DNA from: an uncultured Collinsella sp.
GTDB lineage: Bacteria > Actinomycetota > Coriobacteriia > Coriobacteriales > Coriobacteriaceae
Direction: 5' to 3'
Assembly: GCA_958370785.1 (NCBI GenBank)
Contig: CATXKN010000009.1
Coordinates: 1-64,000, forward strand
DNA length: 64,000 nucleotides
Shown: one piece after another, positions 33,658 through 42,395 of the stretch
Layout of the letters: each line of letters opens with the position of its first letter
Numbering within the stretch: position 1 is the first letter of the stretch
The notes under the pieces: generated by a model
Database searches by the model: none
Told to the model about the DNA's origin: nothing
What the model saw: only the letters and a program-made list of their open reading frames with translations
Made by a program: the position numbers and the translations under genes

Positions 33658-34194
33658 ATGGGTCTGTTTGATATGTTCAAGAAGAAGGCTGAGCCCGCGG
33701 CTGCCGCTGCTCCTGCCTCCATCTCTGCTTCTGCCGGCGCTGACGTGCTGTGCTCGCCCGTCAAGGGCAAGGTCGTCAAGATGGCCGACGTGCCCGACCC
33801 CGTCTTTAGCGGCGAGGTACTGGGCAAGGGCTGCGCCGTGTGGCCCGAGGACGACCTGGTCTACGCTCCCTGCGACGGCAAGGTGACCGTCACCATGGGT
33901 CACGCCGTGGGCCTGCAGTCCGATAGCGGCATCGAGGTCCTGGTGCACGTTGGTGTCGATACTGTCAACATGAACGGTGATGGCTTCGAGGGCTTCGTCA
34001 AGGCCGACGATGTCGTTAAGGCTGGCCAGCCCATGCTCAAGATCGACCGTGCCAAGATCGCCGCTGCCGGCTACAAAGACTGCGTCGTCGTGGCTGTGTC
34101 CAACACCGCCGAGTTCGCCGACGTCGAGCTCGCCGTCGAGGCCGAGTCTGCCGTCGCTGCTGGTGACGCCATCGTTAAGGTCGTCCGCAAGTAG
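33658..34194 (+). CDS. PTS EIIA, glucose type (Crr-like)
   Basis: A 178-residue stand-alone EIIA-Glc-type phosphocarrier. After an Ala-rich linker (residues 10-30) comes the EIIA fold: VLCSPVKGKVVKMADVPDPV, FSGEVLGKGCAVWP, and the active-site His in GIEVLVHVGVDTVNMNG. It accepts phosphate from HPr and passes it to EIIB domains lacking their own EIIA, such as the EIIBC at 22073. AGAGGAG precedes ATG 33658. A role in global control, as for enteric Crr, cannot be judged here. Confidence 0.93.
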   Translation: MGLFDMFKKKAEPAAAAAPASISASAGADVLCSPVKGKVVKMADVPDPVFSGEVLGKGCAVWPEDDLVYAPCDGKVTVTMGHAVGLQSDSGIEVLVHVGVDTVNMNGDGFEGFVKADDVVKAGQPMLKIDRAKIAAAGYKDCVVVAVSNTAEFADVELAVEAESAVAAGDAIVKVVRK

Positions 34195-34217
34195 ACTGCG
34201 ACATCCAAAGGATGTGC

Positions 34218-34250
34218 AAGGGTGGTCGAATTGTCCGACCACCCTTTTTT
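34218..34250 (+). terminator. Terminator after EIIA gene
   Basis: AAGGGTGGTCG (34218-34228) pairs with CGACCACCCTT (34236-34246) and is followed by a T-run. Confidence 0.9.
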
Positions 34251-34259
34251 ATTTCAAGA

Positions 34260-34970
34260 CTTTAGTCTGCTGGCCGCGCAGCGGCCAGCTTTAAACCACC
34301 CGCTACGCGGGTGGAGACAAACGGCTTTACAAAGCCACCCCTCCGACCGATATTGACGATTGTTCAGGCCGTCAAGAATTCGAGTCGAAGGGGTGGTCGC
34401 CATGGCCCAGAAGGCCTACAGCCTTTCCCACACGAAGTGGATGTGCAAGTACCACATCGTGTTCACGCCGAAGTATAGGCGCAAAGTGATCTACAACCAA
34501 ATCAGGAGCGACATAGGGGAGATCCTCAGGAAGCTGTGCGAGTACAAGGGGATCGAGATAATCGAGGGGCACCTGATGCCCGACCACGTGCACGTGCTGC
34601 TGGCGATCCCGCCGAAGTACAGCGTCGCGAGCGTCATGGGCTACCTGAAGGGGAAGAGCTCGCTGATGATATTCGACAGGCACGCCAACCTCAAGTACAA
34701 GTTCGGCAACAGGAAGTTCTGGGCGGAGGGCTACTACGTGTCCACCGTCGGCCTGAACGAGGCGACGATCGCCAAGTACATCAGGGAGCAGGAGTCCCAC
34801 GACATCGCGCTGGACAAGCTGAGCGTGAAGGAGTACGAGGACCCCTTCAAGAGGGGGTGATCCCGCCGGTTCGACCGGCGCGCCACGGGTCAAGATGCAC
34901 TAGGCCTGGACGAAGTCCGGGCCCGCGCCTTTAGACGCGAGCCCGGGGCCCGTGGGTTATACCCTAAGAG
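34260..34970 (+). mobile_element. IS200-type insertion sequence
   Basis: A single tnpA gene flanked by subterminal hairpins and no inverted terminal repeats, as usual for IS200/IS605 elements. Left end: CTGGCCGC/GCGGCCAG (34270-34288) and CCACCCGC/GCGGGTGG (34296-34314). Right end: CGCCGGT/ACCGGCG just after the stop, GGAC/GTCC and a GC-rich stem near 34915-34950. Exact ends cannot be fixed by eye; no tnpB is present. Confidence 0.7.
34402..34860 (+). CDS. tnpA: IS200/IS605-family transposase TnpA
   Basis: A 152-residue Y1 transposase that moves single-stranded DNA. The HUH motif lies in GHLMPDHVHVLLAIPPK and the catalytic tyrosine in GYYVSTVGLNEATIAKYI, near residue 112. KYHIVFTPKYRRKVIY is the family opening. 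Both catalytic motifs are intact, so it may be active. Codon choice differs from the neighbours: arginine is often AGG and isoleucine often ATA, where surrounding genes use CGC and ATC, a sign of foreign origin. ATG 34402 gives the usual length. Confidence 0.92.
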   Translation: MAQKAYSLSHTKWMCKYHIVFTPKYRRKVIYNQIRSDIGEILRKLCEYKGIEIIEGHLMPDHVHVLLAIPPKYSVASVMGYLKGKSSLMIFDRHANLKYKFGNRKFWAEGYYVSTVGLNEATIAKYIREQESHDIALDKLSVKEYEDPFKRG

Positions 34971-34971
34971 C

Positions 34972-34996
34972 AAACCACCCTTTTTAAGGGTGGTTT
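34972..34996. terminator. Hairpin downstream of the IS element
   Basis: AAACCACCCTT (34972-34982) pairs with AAGGGTGGTTT (34986-34996), loop TTT. It resembles the EIIA terminator on the other side of the IS, so it may belong to the original chromosome or to the IS boundary. Confidence 0.5.
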
Positions 34997-35084
34997 TGAT
35001 TACAATGCGGCGGAACGTTTTATTGCGCGTTGGGCGGACCGGTAAACCGTTCGGACGTTAAATCGAGCCGACTGCGCCTTTGCT

Positions 35085-35114
35085 TTGCCGGGGGTGTTCG
35101 TTAGCGGCTAGTAT
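35085..35114 (+). promoter_or_regulatory. Promoter of lipoprotein gene
   Basis: TTGCCG (35085-35090), an 18-bp spacer and TAGTAT (35109-35114). Confidence 0.4.
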
Positions 35115-35177
35115 GGCCTTATTGTTACGACGTGCACCGCATCGGGAAGCGCGGTGCCGCTTGTTGGGAGGAATCTC

Positions 35178-35735
35178 ATGAAAAAGAAGCTGCTGCTTGT
35201 GCCCCTGATGACTGTTCTGGTCGCGTGCGTGGTTGTGCTTTCTGGCTGCGGAGGTCCTTCGGTTGAGGAGCTCATCACCGAGGATCTTTCGACGCAGTTT
35301 GACGAGGTCAAGAACGGTGGCGACGACTTCCTCGCCGGCCTGGAAGAGGCCTCGGGCGACGAGTTCGAGCAGCTGGGCATCGATCCCAAGGAGTACGCCA
35401 AGAGCTATCTCGAGGGCTTTGACTACAAGATCGGCGACGTGACGGTCGATGAGGACAAGGGCACCGCGACTGCCGAGGTCACCATTACCTGCAAGTCCAT
35501 GAACCAGATCGTTGAGGATTTTGCCACCCAGTACCAGGAGAAGGTCGCCGCGCTCGATTCGATGCCTTCCGATGACGAGCTGTACAAGATGGCCGGTCAG
35601 GTTATGGTCGATGTGACCAAGGCTGCTAAGACCAAGGACACCAAGGTCACCTTCAAGTATTCCTGCAATGACGACGGCGAGTGGTCTGCCGACGATTCCG
35701 CAACCAACGAGATGATGAATGCCATGATGAGCTAG
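35178..35735 (+). CDS. Small lipoprotein of unknown function (DUF5105-like)
   Basis: A 185-residue secreted lipoprotein. The signal peptide ends in LSGC with Cys24 as lipidation site. The mature protein is acidic, with helical stretches (VEELITEDLSTQFDEVKNGG, FEQLGIDPKEYAKSYLEGFD) and a beta part (TATAEVTITCKSMNQ), resembling the DUF5105 group of Gram-positive lipoproteins. ATG 35178 follows GGGAGGA. It stands alone, with a structured dispersed element right after its stop. Function unknown. Confidence 0.8.
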   Translation: MKKKLLLVPLMTVLVACVVVLSGCGGPSVEELITEDLSTQFDEVKNGGDDFLAGLEEASGDEFEQLGIDPKEYAKSYLEGFDYKIGDVTVDEDKGTATAEVTITCKSMNQIVEDFATQYQEKVAALDSMPSDDELYKMAGQVMVDVTKAAKTKDTKVTFKYSCNDDGEWSADDSATNEMMNAMMS

Positions 35736-35975
35736 GGGAGTTACGGCGTTTTACCAAACGCCGTAACTGCTCGACGCTGCGCGGGCACCAGAGCGACAAC
35801 TTGTCATTCAAAGAGGACGGCACGACCAGAAGGTCTATGCCGTCCTCTTTTCATGCCAATTTGTTCGCTCTGGTGCCCGCTCACTGTCCGTCCTCTACCT
35901 GTGGCGTTGCCACGGTAGTCATTGGGGCGGCACTTGGGGACGTTCCTTTTCTGCCGGCAGTTGGGGACACTCCTT
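35736..35975 (+). repeat. Structured dispersed element, copy 2 (after lipoprotein)
   Basis: Stem AGTTACGGCGTTT/AAACGCCGTAACT (35739-35751 / 35756-35768, loop TACC). Outer stem of 16 bp perfect (35781-35796 / 35865-35880) with core CACCAGAGCG, different from copy 1 but fully paired. Inner stem AGAGGACGGCA/TGCCGTCCTCT (35812-35822 / 35838-35848) around GACC-AGAA-GGTC and followed by TTTT. The tail CTGTCCGTCCTCTACCTG (from 35885) is shared. After it come GGGGACGTTCCTTTT-type fragments. Confidence 0.8.
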
Positions 35976-35985
35976 TGGTGCAGGG

Positions 35986-36018
35986 GCAGCTAAAAGAGTC
36001 CCGTCCCACATTAGCTAC
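35986..36018. repeat. GGGACGGG-family fragment
   Basis: CAGCTAAAAGAGTCCCGTCC matches the right arm of the luxS-proximal palindrome (6349-6378). No full partner arm is seen here. Confidence 0.5.
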
Positions 36019-36037
36019 CCGTGGGAGGAATGAGCGG

Positions 36038-36706
36038 TTACTCGCCCAAGATCAGCTCGGCGAGTGCGTCCTGGGTGTCCACCACGTAGTCGGCGCCGGC
36101 GGCTTCCAGCTCTGCGCGGCCGCGGAAGCCCCAGCTGACGCCCGCGCTCTTAAGGCCGGCGTTGTGGCCGGTCAGAACATCGACATTCGAATCGCCCACA
36201 TAGAGTGTGGTTGCCGGATCGGCACCCAGCTCTTCCATCACATGTAGCGTGACGGGTGCTTCGGGCTTAGGCGGAAACGCATCGACACGGCCCTGCACCA
36301 GTGCAAAGCGCTCGGAACCAAAGTATTTCTCGATAAGCGGGGCTGCCGAGACGTGGTCCTTGTTGGTGAGCACGGCAAGCTGAGCGCCCGCTGCGCGCAG
36401 GCGGTCGAGCATCTCAATCGTGCCGGCATAGGGGGTGGTGTGGTCCTCCTTGTGCTCGCCGTAATAAGCTCTAAACTCAGCAAGCGTTTGCTCAAAGGCG
36501 CGCCCGTCGCCCGCATACTCGGCGGGCATAAAGCGCTCGACCAGCTTGAGCATGCCGTTTCCCACCTTATAGCGGTATTCGTCAACGGCAAACGTGGGCC
36601 AACCGTGCATCTCGCAGGTGTGGTTGCCGGCGGCCGCCAGATCCTCGAGCGTGTTGAGGAGGGTGCCGTCTAAATCAAAAATCACATGGGAAAAAGCTGC
36701 TGCCAT
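36038..36706 (-). CDS. HAD-family phosphatase (phosphoglycolate-phosphatase-like)
   Basis: A 222-residue hydrolase. Motif I is VIFDLDGTLLNT with the nucleophile Asp, motif II VLTNKDH, and motif III/IV YVGDSNVDVLTG. An alpha-helical cap lies between motifs I and II, as in the Gph/PgmB subgroup. Substrate is unknown, a small phosphorylated metabolite. ATG 36706 follows AGGAG with six-base spacing; upstream in-frame sequence is not family-like. It is 125 bp downstream of hypE on the same strand and may be expressed with it. Confidence 0.88.
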   Translation of the reverse strand: MAAAFSHVIFDLDGTLLNTLEDLAAAGNHTCEMHGWPTFAVDEYRYKVGNGMLKLVERFMPAEYAGDGRAFEQTLAEFRAYYGEHKEDHTTPYAGTIEMLDRLRAAGAQLAVLTNKDHVSAAPLIEKYFGSERFALVQGRVDAFPPKPEAPVTLHVMEELGADPATTLYVGDSNVDVLTGHNAGLKSAGVSWGFRGRAELEAAGADYVVDTQDALAELILGE

Positions 36707-36831
36707 GGGTGCTCCTGCCGTTTGGGTTATAGGACGCACCCATGATACCGGGCTGGCATGTCGGGCGTGTTTGAAATCTGAACAACTTTGACTGCTGTGT
36801 ATCGGGCCGCGCTGCCCGACCATCTCTGTCG

Positions 36832-37866
36832 TTAGCAAATTCTCGGCAGCTGCTCTCCTACGAGCATGTCGAGGATGCGGGTCGATCCCCAGCCGGTGCG
36901 TACGCGCACGGCGGGTCGAGCGCCCTCGGCAAGCGGCAGCACGCGACCGATGATGGCGGCGTTCTCGCCGTAGCGGGCGGCGCGCATGGCCGCCAGCGCG
37001 GCGTCGGCCTGCTCGGCCGGCACGACGGCAACCATCTTGCCCTCGTTTGCCACCTGCAGAACGTCGTAACCGAGCATCTCACATGCCGCCTGCACGTCGG
37101 GGCGCACGGGCACGGCATTCTCGTCGATCTCCATGGCAACGCCGCTGGCCTGGGCAAACTCGTTGAGCGTGGATGCCAGGCCGCCGCGCGTGGGGTCGCG
37201 GAAGCAGCGGGTGTCGGGGGCGGCGGCGAGCACGTCGGCAATCAGATGATTGAGAGGCGCAGCGTCGCTTTCGATGTTGCTTGAAAACGCCAAGCCCTCG
37301 CGTTGGCTCATGATGGCGATGCCGTGGTCGCCCAACGTACCCGATACCAGAATGAAATCGCCGGGCCGACAGTTTGCACCGCTGAGCGCTATGCCCGCGG
37401 GCACTTCGCCCACGCCGGCGGTATTGATGTAGACGCCGTCGGCACCGCCACGCTCGACCACCTTGGTGTCGCCGGTGATAATCTTCACGCCTGCCTCATG
37501 TGCCGTTTCGGCCATGGTCTGCACAATCTGGCGCAGCTTGTCCATGGGATAGCCCTCTTCGAGGATAAAACCGCATGAGAGGTAGCGCACGTTAGCGCCC
37601 GAGGTCGCAACGTCGTTGACGGTTCCGCATACGGCGAGGCGGCCGATATTGCCGCCGGGGAAGAACTGCGGCGTTACCACAAAGCTGTCGGTCGACATGG
37701 CGATTCGCCCGCTTGCGGGCAGCGCGGCGACACCGGCATCGTTGCCTGCAAGCAGCTCGGGCGATCCAAAGGCATCCAGAAAGACCTCATCGATAATGCG
37801 CTTCATCATCTGGCCGCCGGAGCCGTGGCCCAGCAGGACAGTGCTATCGGTAACGCTATGGGACAT
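36832..37866 (-). CDS. hypE: Hydrogenase maturation protein HypE
   Basis: A 344-residue maturation enzyme that dehydrates the HypF-delivered carbamoyl group on its C-terminal cysteine to the thiocyanate used to make the CN ligands of the NiFe centre. The protein ends in LPRIC, the conserved C-terminal cysteine tail. The N-terminal LLGHGSGGQMMKRII and the PurM-like ATP-binding parts (STDSFVVTP, GTVNDVATSGA, DPTRGGLASTLNE) are present. It follows hypD with a 48-bp gap. Confidence 0.96.
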   Translation of the reverse strand: MSHSVTDSTVLLGHGSGGQMMKRIIDEVFLDAFGSPELLAGNDAGVAALPASGRIAMSTDSFVVTPQFFPGGNIGRLAVCGTVNDVATSGANVRYLSCGFILEEGYPMDKLRQIVQTMAETAHEAGVKIITGDTKVVERGGADGVYINTAGVGEVPAGIALSGANCRPGDFILVSGTLGDHGIAIMSQREGLAFSSNIESDAAPLNHLIADVLAAAPDTRCFRDPTRGGLASTLNEFAQASGVAMEIDENAVPVRPDVQAACEMLGYDVLQVANEGKMVAVVPAEQADAALAAMRAARYGENAAIIGRVLPLAEGARPAVRVRTGWGSTRILDMLVGEQLPRIC

Positions 37867-37914
37867 ATCGAAAACTCCAATCGTGGGTGGTGCCGGTGTG
37901 CGGGTGCGTCTGGG

Positions 37915-39027
37915 CTAGTCGCGGTAGCGGTAGTACGCCGCGCAGCTGCCTTCGGAGCTCACCATGCAGGGGCCGACGGGGTGTTCGGGCGTACAGGTGC
38001 GGCCGAACAACGGGCAGTCGCTCGGCGTGATGGCACCGCGCAGCACGTCGCCGCAGCGGCATCCGCGTGGCTCGACCGTCGCCTCAACGGGCACATCAAA
38101 GCGGGCGCGCGCATCAAAGCATGAGAACTCAGGGCGGATGGAAAGACCCGAGTTGGCAATCGGTCCCAGCCCGCGCCACGTGGTGTCGCACGGCTCAAAT
38201 ACCTGCTCGACCAGCTGGCGCGCTACGGGATTGCCGTCTGCATTGACGCCACGGCGGTAGGCGTTGTCGATCGCCGGCCTGTGCTCGACAATCATCTGGA
38301 CCAGCATGCAGATACCCTGCAGAATATCGACCGGCTCAAATCCCGTGACCACGCCGGGGGTCTCGAACTCGTCGACCAAAAAGCTAAAGGGCGCCAAGCC
38401 CGTGATGGTAGCGACGTGACCAGGCAGGATAAAGCCGTCGATGGTCGTCTCGGGGTCGTTGGAGATCGCACGCAGAGCCGGCGGCGTGGTCTTGTGAGCA
38501 CAGTAGACCGAGAAGTTCTGGAGCCCGCGCGCGTCGGCCTCCAGGATAGCGGCGGCAATGGTGGGCGTTGTGGTCTCAAAGCCGACGCCCATAAAGATGA
38601 CCGGACGTTCGGGATTTTGCTCGGCAATGTCGAGCGCGTCGAGCGGAGAGTAGACGATGCGGATGTCGCGCCCCGCCGCCTTTTGCGCGGCAAGCGAGGT
38701 GGACGATCCAGGCACGCGCATCATGTCGCCAAAGGTGGTGATGATGGCGCCGTCCATGTTGGAAAGCGCGATTGCGTGATCGATGTCGCGGTTGGCGGTG
38801 ACGCAAACGGGGCATCCCGGGCCGCTTAGCAGTTTGAGCCCCGTCGGCATAATGGAGCGAAAGCCATAGCGGCCAATGCTCACGGTATGCGTACCGCAGA
38901 CTTCCATAAGGTTGATGCTGCGGTTGCCGACAAGCTCATGAATACGATCGATGAGCTCGCGAGCCAGCTTGGGGTCGCGAAATGCCGAAAAGTCGATACC
39001 GGAGCGAACCGGCTGCGCCGCCGCCAC
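37915..39027 (-). CDS. hypD: Hydrogenase maturation protein HypD
   Basis: A 370-residue iron-sulfur protein, scaffold with HypC for assembly of Fe(CN)2CO. Conserved cysteine motifs are visible: MEVCGTHT, SGPGCPVCVT, and the C-terminal cluster region with CRCGDVLRG, CPLFGRTC and GPCMVS. GFETTTPT is another family motif. The start is GTG at 39027, whose first base overlaps the hypC stop, indicating coupling; the next internal ATG would remove conserved sequence. Confidence 0.96.
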   Translation of the reverse strand: MAAAQPVRSGIDFSAFRDPKLARELIDRIHELVGNRSINLMEVCGTHTVSIGRYGFRSIMPTGLKLLSGPGCPVCVTANRDIDHAIALSNMDGAIITTFGDMMRVPGSSTSLAAQKAAGRDIRIVYSPLDALDIAEQNPERPVIFMGVGFETTTPTIAAAILEADARGLQNFSVYCAHKTTPPALRAISNDPETTIDGFILPGHVATITGLAPFSFLVDEFETPGVVTGFEPVDILQGICMLVQMIVEHRPAIDNAYRRGVNADGNPVARQLVEQVFEPCDTTWRGLGPIANSGLSIRPEFSCFDARARFDVPVEATVEPRGCRCGDVLRGAITPSDCPLFGRTCTPEHPVGPCMVSSEGSCAAYYRYRD

Positions 39028-39287
39028 TAGTATGCCTCGGCCGGGTTGGTGGCGAGCTGGTCCTCTTCGGCCAGCTCGGCCATGGTATTGACGAGCTCGA
39101 GTGTCTCTTGGGCTTCCTGCTCGTCGACAATCTGAATGCCAAAGCCGGCGTGCACGAGAATATAGTCGCCTACCTGCGCCGTCGGCACGAGGCGCAGCGA
39201 AACGGGGCGCTCGATGCCCATCATGTCGACGGTCGCCTTAAGGTCGTCGTCGCGTTTGACCACTTTACCGGGAACGGCAAGGCACAT
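39027..39287 (-). CDS. hypC: Hydrogenase maturation chaperone HypC
   Basis: An 86-residue HypC/HupF chaperone. The essential N-terminal cysteine is in MCLAVPGKVV, and the OB-like fold continues with VSLRLVPTAQVGDYILVHAG and FGIQIVDEQEA. It carries the iron complex between HypD and the hydrogenase large subunit. ATG 39287 follows AAGGGG. Structural hydrogenase genes and hypA/hypB are not in this window. Confidence 0.95.
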   Translation of the reverse strand: MCLAVPGKVVKRDDDLKATVDMMGIERPVSLRLVPTAQVGDYILVHAGFGIQIVDEQEAQETLELVNTMAELAEEDQLATNPAEAY

Positions 39288-39377
39288 AATGTTCCCCTTT
39301 TATACGTTTTGCGCTGGATAGGCGCCTAATTACCCATCAGTTGATGGTAGCGCTCGCGGGAGTCACGAGCAAACGCG

Positions 39378-41870
39378 TTACACCTGTGAGACGGTTGAGC
39401 GCAGGCTGGCAAAACAGCCTACCCGTGCCGTCTGCGCGAGGCGAGCGCGAGCGATGGCGGCCTGACCGTAGGCGATGCAGCCGTCGTTGACGGGCACGGC
39501 GTGGGGGACAAAGACGGCAAGACCGGCGTCTTTGAGTTCGTGGGTAAGGAGCTGAAGCAAAAGCCGGTTCATGAACACACCGCCCGAGAGCGCGACAGTA
39601 TCGAGACCCTCGCGATCACAAATCTCGTACGCGACGTGGGTCGTGGCGTGCGTAATGGCGATGTGAAATCCGAGGGCGAGCCTGTCGGCCGGCGCGCCTG
39701 CCTCGATTCCATTCAGAAGAGCTTCGATGAGCGGTTGGGGGTCCAAGATGGGGGAGTCGTTGGCAGACGTGAGTGCGCCTGTATGATTGCCGTCGAGACG
39801 AACGGTCTTACCACCGAGCGCGCGCCAGGCGGCGGCTTCGAGTTCGATGGCAGGCTCGCCTTCGTAGGTTGCCTGCCCGCAAATGCCCAAAACTGCAGCG
39901 GCGGCGTCAAAGAGGCGCCCCATACTGCTCGTGCGTGGGCTGTTGATGTTCCGCTCGATCATCGTAGTCGTGATGTTGCGCGTTTGCTCGTCGAGGGTGC
40001 TCAATAGTCCCGCGGCACCCGGGTGCTCGAGCAGGCCGAGCTCGCTCAGCAAGGCAAAGGAATTGCGCCGGGCATCGCGTACGGATGCGGCGCCGCCGGG
40101 GAGCGCCCAGGTGCGCAGGTGCGCGGCGCGTTCAAAATCGGCAAGGCCGGCGACAAGGAACTCGCCGCCCCAAATGGCTCCGTCGGTGCCGGCGCCGGTG
40201 CCGTCAAAGGCGATGCCAAGGACGCGCGCGTCGGTTGTAAGCTGGCCCGCGGCGATAGCCTCGGCCATTACGCTCGCGATATGCGCATGATGGTGTTGGA
40301 CTTCGATAAGCGGCATGCCCTGTTCTTGCGCCTGTTCGCGCGCCCACTGGCTCGACAGATAGCTGGGATGCATGTCGCATGCCAAGGCGGCGGGCGCCAG
40401 GTCAAAGAGGTTTTCCAGACGCAAGCGCGCGGCGCTCCAGGCATCGAAGGTCTCGCCGTTTTCGACATCGCCGATATGCTGCGACACAAAACAGGTTGCC
40501 TCGCCGTTCGCATCCTCGCGTGTGAATGCGATCGTTGCCTTTTGCTGCGGCCCGCAGGCGAGCACGCAGGGCGTGACGGCGTCGAATGCCGGCAGCGGCA
40601 ACGGCCGAGGCGCATATCCGCGTGCGCGACGCACAGGCATGACGGTGCCGTCGACCACACGTACCACGGAGTCGTCGTAGCGTGAGAGAATCGCACGGTC
40701 GTTACCAAGTAGCGCGTCGGCGATGCCGGCGGCAACAAGATGTTTCCATGCAAGGGCATCGTCGGTCTCGATGGGCTCTTCGCTCAGGTTTCCGCTGGTC
40801 ATGACCAGCGCGTGCATGTCATGCGACGCGGCAGCTGCAAGCAGCAGATGCTGAAGCGGTGTATAGGGGAGCATGACGCCGAGCTCGGGTAGATCGTGCG
40901 CGACGGATGGCGCAAGTGTAGGGGCGTCGGGGGAATCTCCCTCGCCAACAGCACGCCGGCGCAACAGCACAATGGGGCGAATGCTGCCGGACAGCAAGCC
41001 GCGCTCAACGTCGTTGACATGGCATAGGCGTTCAGTATCGGCAAGGCTGCGCACCATAACGGCAAGCGGCTTGTTGCTGCGGCGCTTGCGACGGCGCAGC
41101 TCGACCACCGCCTGCTCATTGGCGGCGTCGCAGGCCAGATGGAATCCGCCCAGACCCTTGATGGCGACGATACCGCCGCTGGCCAGCAGTTCAACACAGC
41201 GGTCAATAATGGCATCGCTGGTTTCGCGCGTGCTGCCGACGGCTGGCGTCGCCCCCGAGCCCTCGAGCTCCATGTCGCCCGCCGCCTCGCGCCAGGTAAT
41301 ATGTGGCCCGCAGTCAAAGCAGGCATCGGGCTGCGCATGAAAGCGCCGGTCAAGCGGGTCGCCATACTCTGCGGCGCACTCGGGGCACATGGGAAAGCAA
41401 TCCATCGACGTGGCCGCTCGGTCATAAGGTAGCGAGCGAATGATGGTAAAGCGCGGTCCGCAATTGGTGCAGTTGATGAAGGGGTAGTGATAGCGTCGGT
41501 CGGCGGGGTCGAACAGTTCGCGCAGACAGTCGTCACAGGTGGCGATATCGGGGGAGATGAGCGTCGTGTGCATGGTCTGATCCTGCGACGCTACGATACG
41601 AAAGGCCTGCTCATCGTCAGCATCCCAAACGTCGGGCTCCAGGTCTGCAACAGCGACATGCTCAACGCGGGCCGCGGCAGGCGCGTGCTCCGACAGCGCG
41701 GCGACAAAGCCGTCGAGCGCCTCGACCGAAGCATGCGCCTCGATGTGCACGCCATCGCCCGCGTTGAGCACCCAGCCGCAGATGCCATGCGCCATAGCCT
41801 CGCGATACACAAATGGCCGCATGCCAACGCCCTGCACAATGCCCGTCACATGAATATGCACATGCCGCAT
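39378..41870 (-). CDS. hypF: Carbamoyltransferase HypF
   Basis: An 830-residue enzyme that uses carbamoyl phosphate and ATP to carbamoylate HypE. Domains in order: acylphosphatase (HIHVTGIVQGVGMRPFVYR), two zinc-finger CxxC pairs (CDDCLRELF, CTNCGPRF; CPECAAEY, CFDCGPH), YrdC-like domain (GIVAIKGLGGFHLACDA), and Kae1-like domain with metal-binding HHHAHIASVM and FDGTGAGTDG. ATG 41870 follows AAGGAGG; the ORF could start at 41885 without ribosome site. Ninety bases separate it from hypC. Confidence 0.95.
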   Translation of the reverse strand: MRHVHIHVTGIVQGVGMRPFVYREAMAHGICGWVLNAGDGVHIEAHASVEALDGFVAALSEHAPAAARVEHVAVADLEPDVWDADDEQAFRIVASQDQTMHTTLISPDIATCDDCLRELFDPADRRYHYPFINCTNCGPRFTIIRSLPYDRAATSMDCFPMCPECAAEYGDPLDRRFHAQPDACFDCGPHITWREAAGDMELEGSGATPAVGSTRETSDAIIDRCVELLASGGIVAIKGLGGFHLACDAANEQAVVELRRRKRRSNKPLAVMVRSLADTERLCHVNDVERGLLSGSIRPIVLLRRRAVGEGDSPDAPTLAPSVAHDLPELGVMLPYTPLQHLLLAAAASHDMHALVMTSGNLSEEPIETDDALAWKHLVAAGIADALLGNDRAILSRYDDSVVRVVDGTVMPVRRARGYAPRPLPLPAFDAVTPCVLACGPQQKATIAFTREDANGEATCFVSQHIGDVENGETFDAWSAARLRLENLFDLAPAALACDMHPSYLSSQWAREQAQEQGMPLIEVQHHHAHIASVMAEAIAAGQLTTDARVLGIAFDGTGAGTDGAIWGGEFLVAGLADFERAAHLRTWALPGGAASVRDARRNSFALLSELGLLEHPGAAGLLSTLDEQTRNITTTMIERNINSPRTSSMGRLFDAAAAVLGICGQATYEGEPAIELEAAAWRALGGKTVRLDGNHTGALTSANDSPILDPQPLIEALLNGIEAGAPADRLALGFHIAITHATTHVAYEICDREGLDTVALSGGVFMNRLLLQLLTHELKDAGLAVFVPHAVPVNDGCIAYGQAAIARARLAQTARVGCFASLRSTVSQV

Positions 41871-41899
41871 GCGACCCTCCTTCATTGAAGTGTGTGCTG

Positions 41900-42394
41900 T
41901 TAGAGCCCCAGGCTTTGCTTGGTGGCGGCGCAGGTGAGCTCGCCGTGCTTAACGCCGCGCAGCCCCAGCAACCGGTCCGCCAGCTCGTAGACGCGTTTGC
42001 CGCGACCTTTGAGCGCCAGAATCTCCAGGCAGTTGTGGTGGTCCAGATGCACGTGCATGGTCGAGACAATCTCGTCGGTGTAGTCGTGCTGCACCTCGTC
42101 CAGACGGCGCGTCAGATCGCCGGTATGGTGGTCGTAGATCATGGTGAGCGAACCGATGACCTGCTCGTCGGGCGTGCGCATCTGCTCCTTGGCGATCGAG
42201 GCGCGAATCAGATCGCGTACGGCCTCGGAACGGTTGGCCACGTCACCGCGGCGCGCGATCTGCTCGTCAAAGCGGCGCAGCAGGTCGTCGGGCGCGGTGA
42301 CCGAAAAGCGGACCAGCTCGGAGCTGGGGCCGCTGCAGCGGCAGCTCACATCGTCGTTCGCGCCGTGATCGTGCGCGTGCTCGTGCTCGGCCAC
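41900..42394 (-). CDS. nikR: NikR-type nickel-responsive regulator with His-rich extension
   Basis: A 164-residue ribbon-helix-helix regulator. After an unusual N-terminal extension rich in His and Cys (HEHAHDH, SCRC), the RHH domain begins near residue 27 (VRFSVTAPDDLLRRFDEQI, then RSEAVRDLIR). The C-terminal ACT-like domain holds the nickel site: a His in YDHHTGDL, then MHVHLDHHNCLEI. It is one base after the small upstream gene and 29 bp before hypF, so nickel status probably controls the maturation operon or hydrogenase and nickel import elsewhere. Typical NikR has about 135 residues without the extension. Confidence 0.9.
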   Translation of the reverse strand: MAEHEHAHDHGANDDVSCRCSGPSSELVRFSVTAPDDLLRRFDEQIARRGDVANRSEAVRDLIRASIAKEQMRTPDEQVIGSLTMIYDHHTGDLTRRLDEVQHDYTDEIVSTMHVHLDHHNCLEILALKGRGKRVYELADRLLGLRGVKHGELTCAATKQSLGL

Positions 42395-42395
42395 G

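Noticed and set aside
34402..34860. RAYT-type (REP-associated) transposase as the source of the palindromes
   Set aside because: The motif pattern and length are those of ordinary IS200 TnpA; no RAYT C-terminal features are seen, so a link to the repeats stays open.
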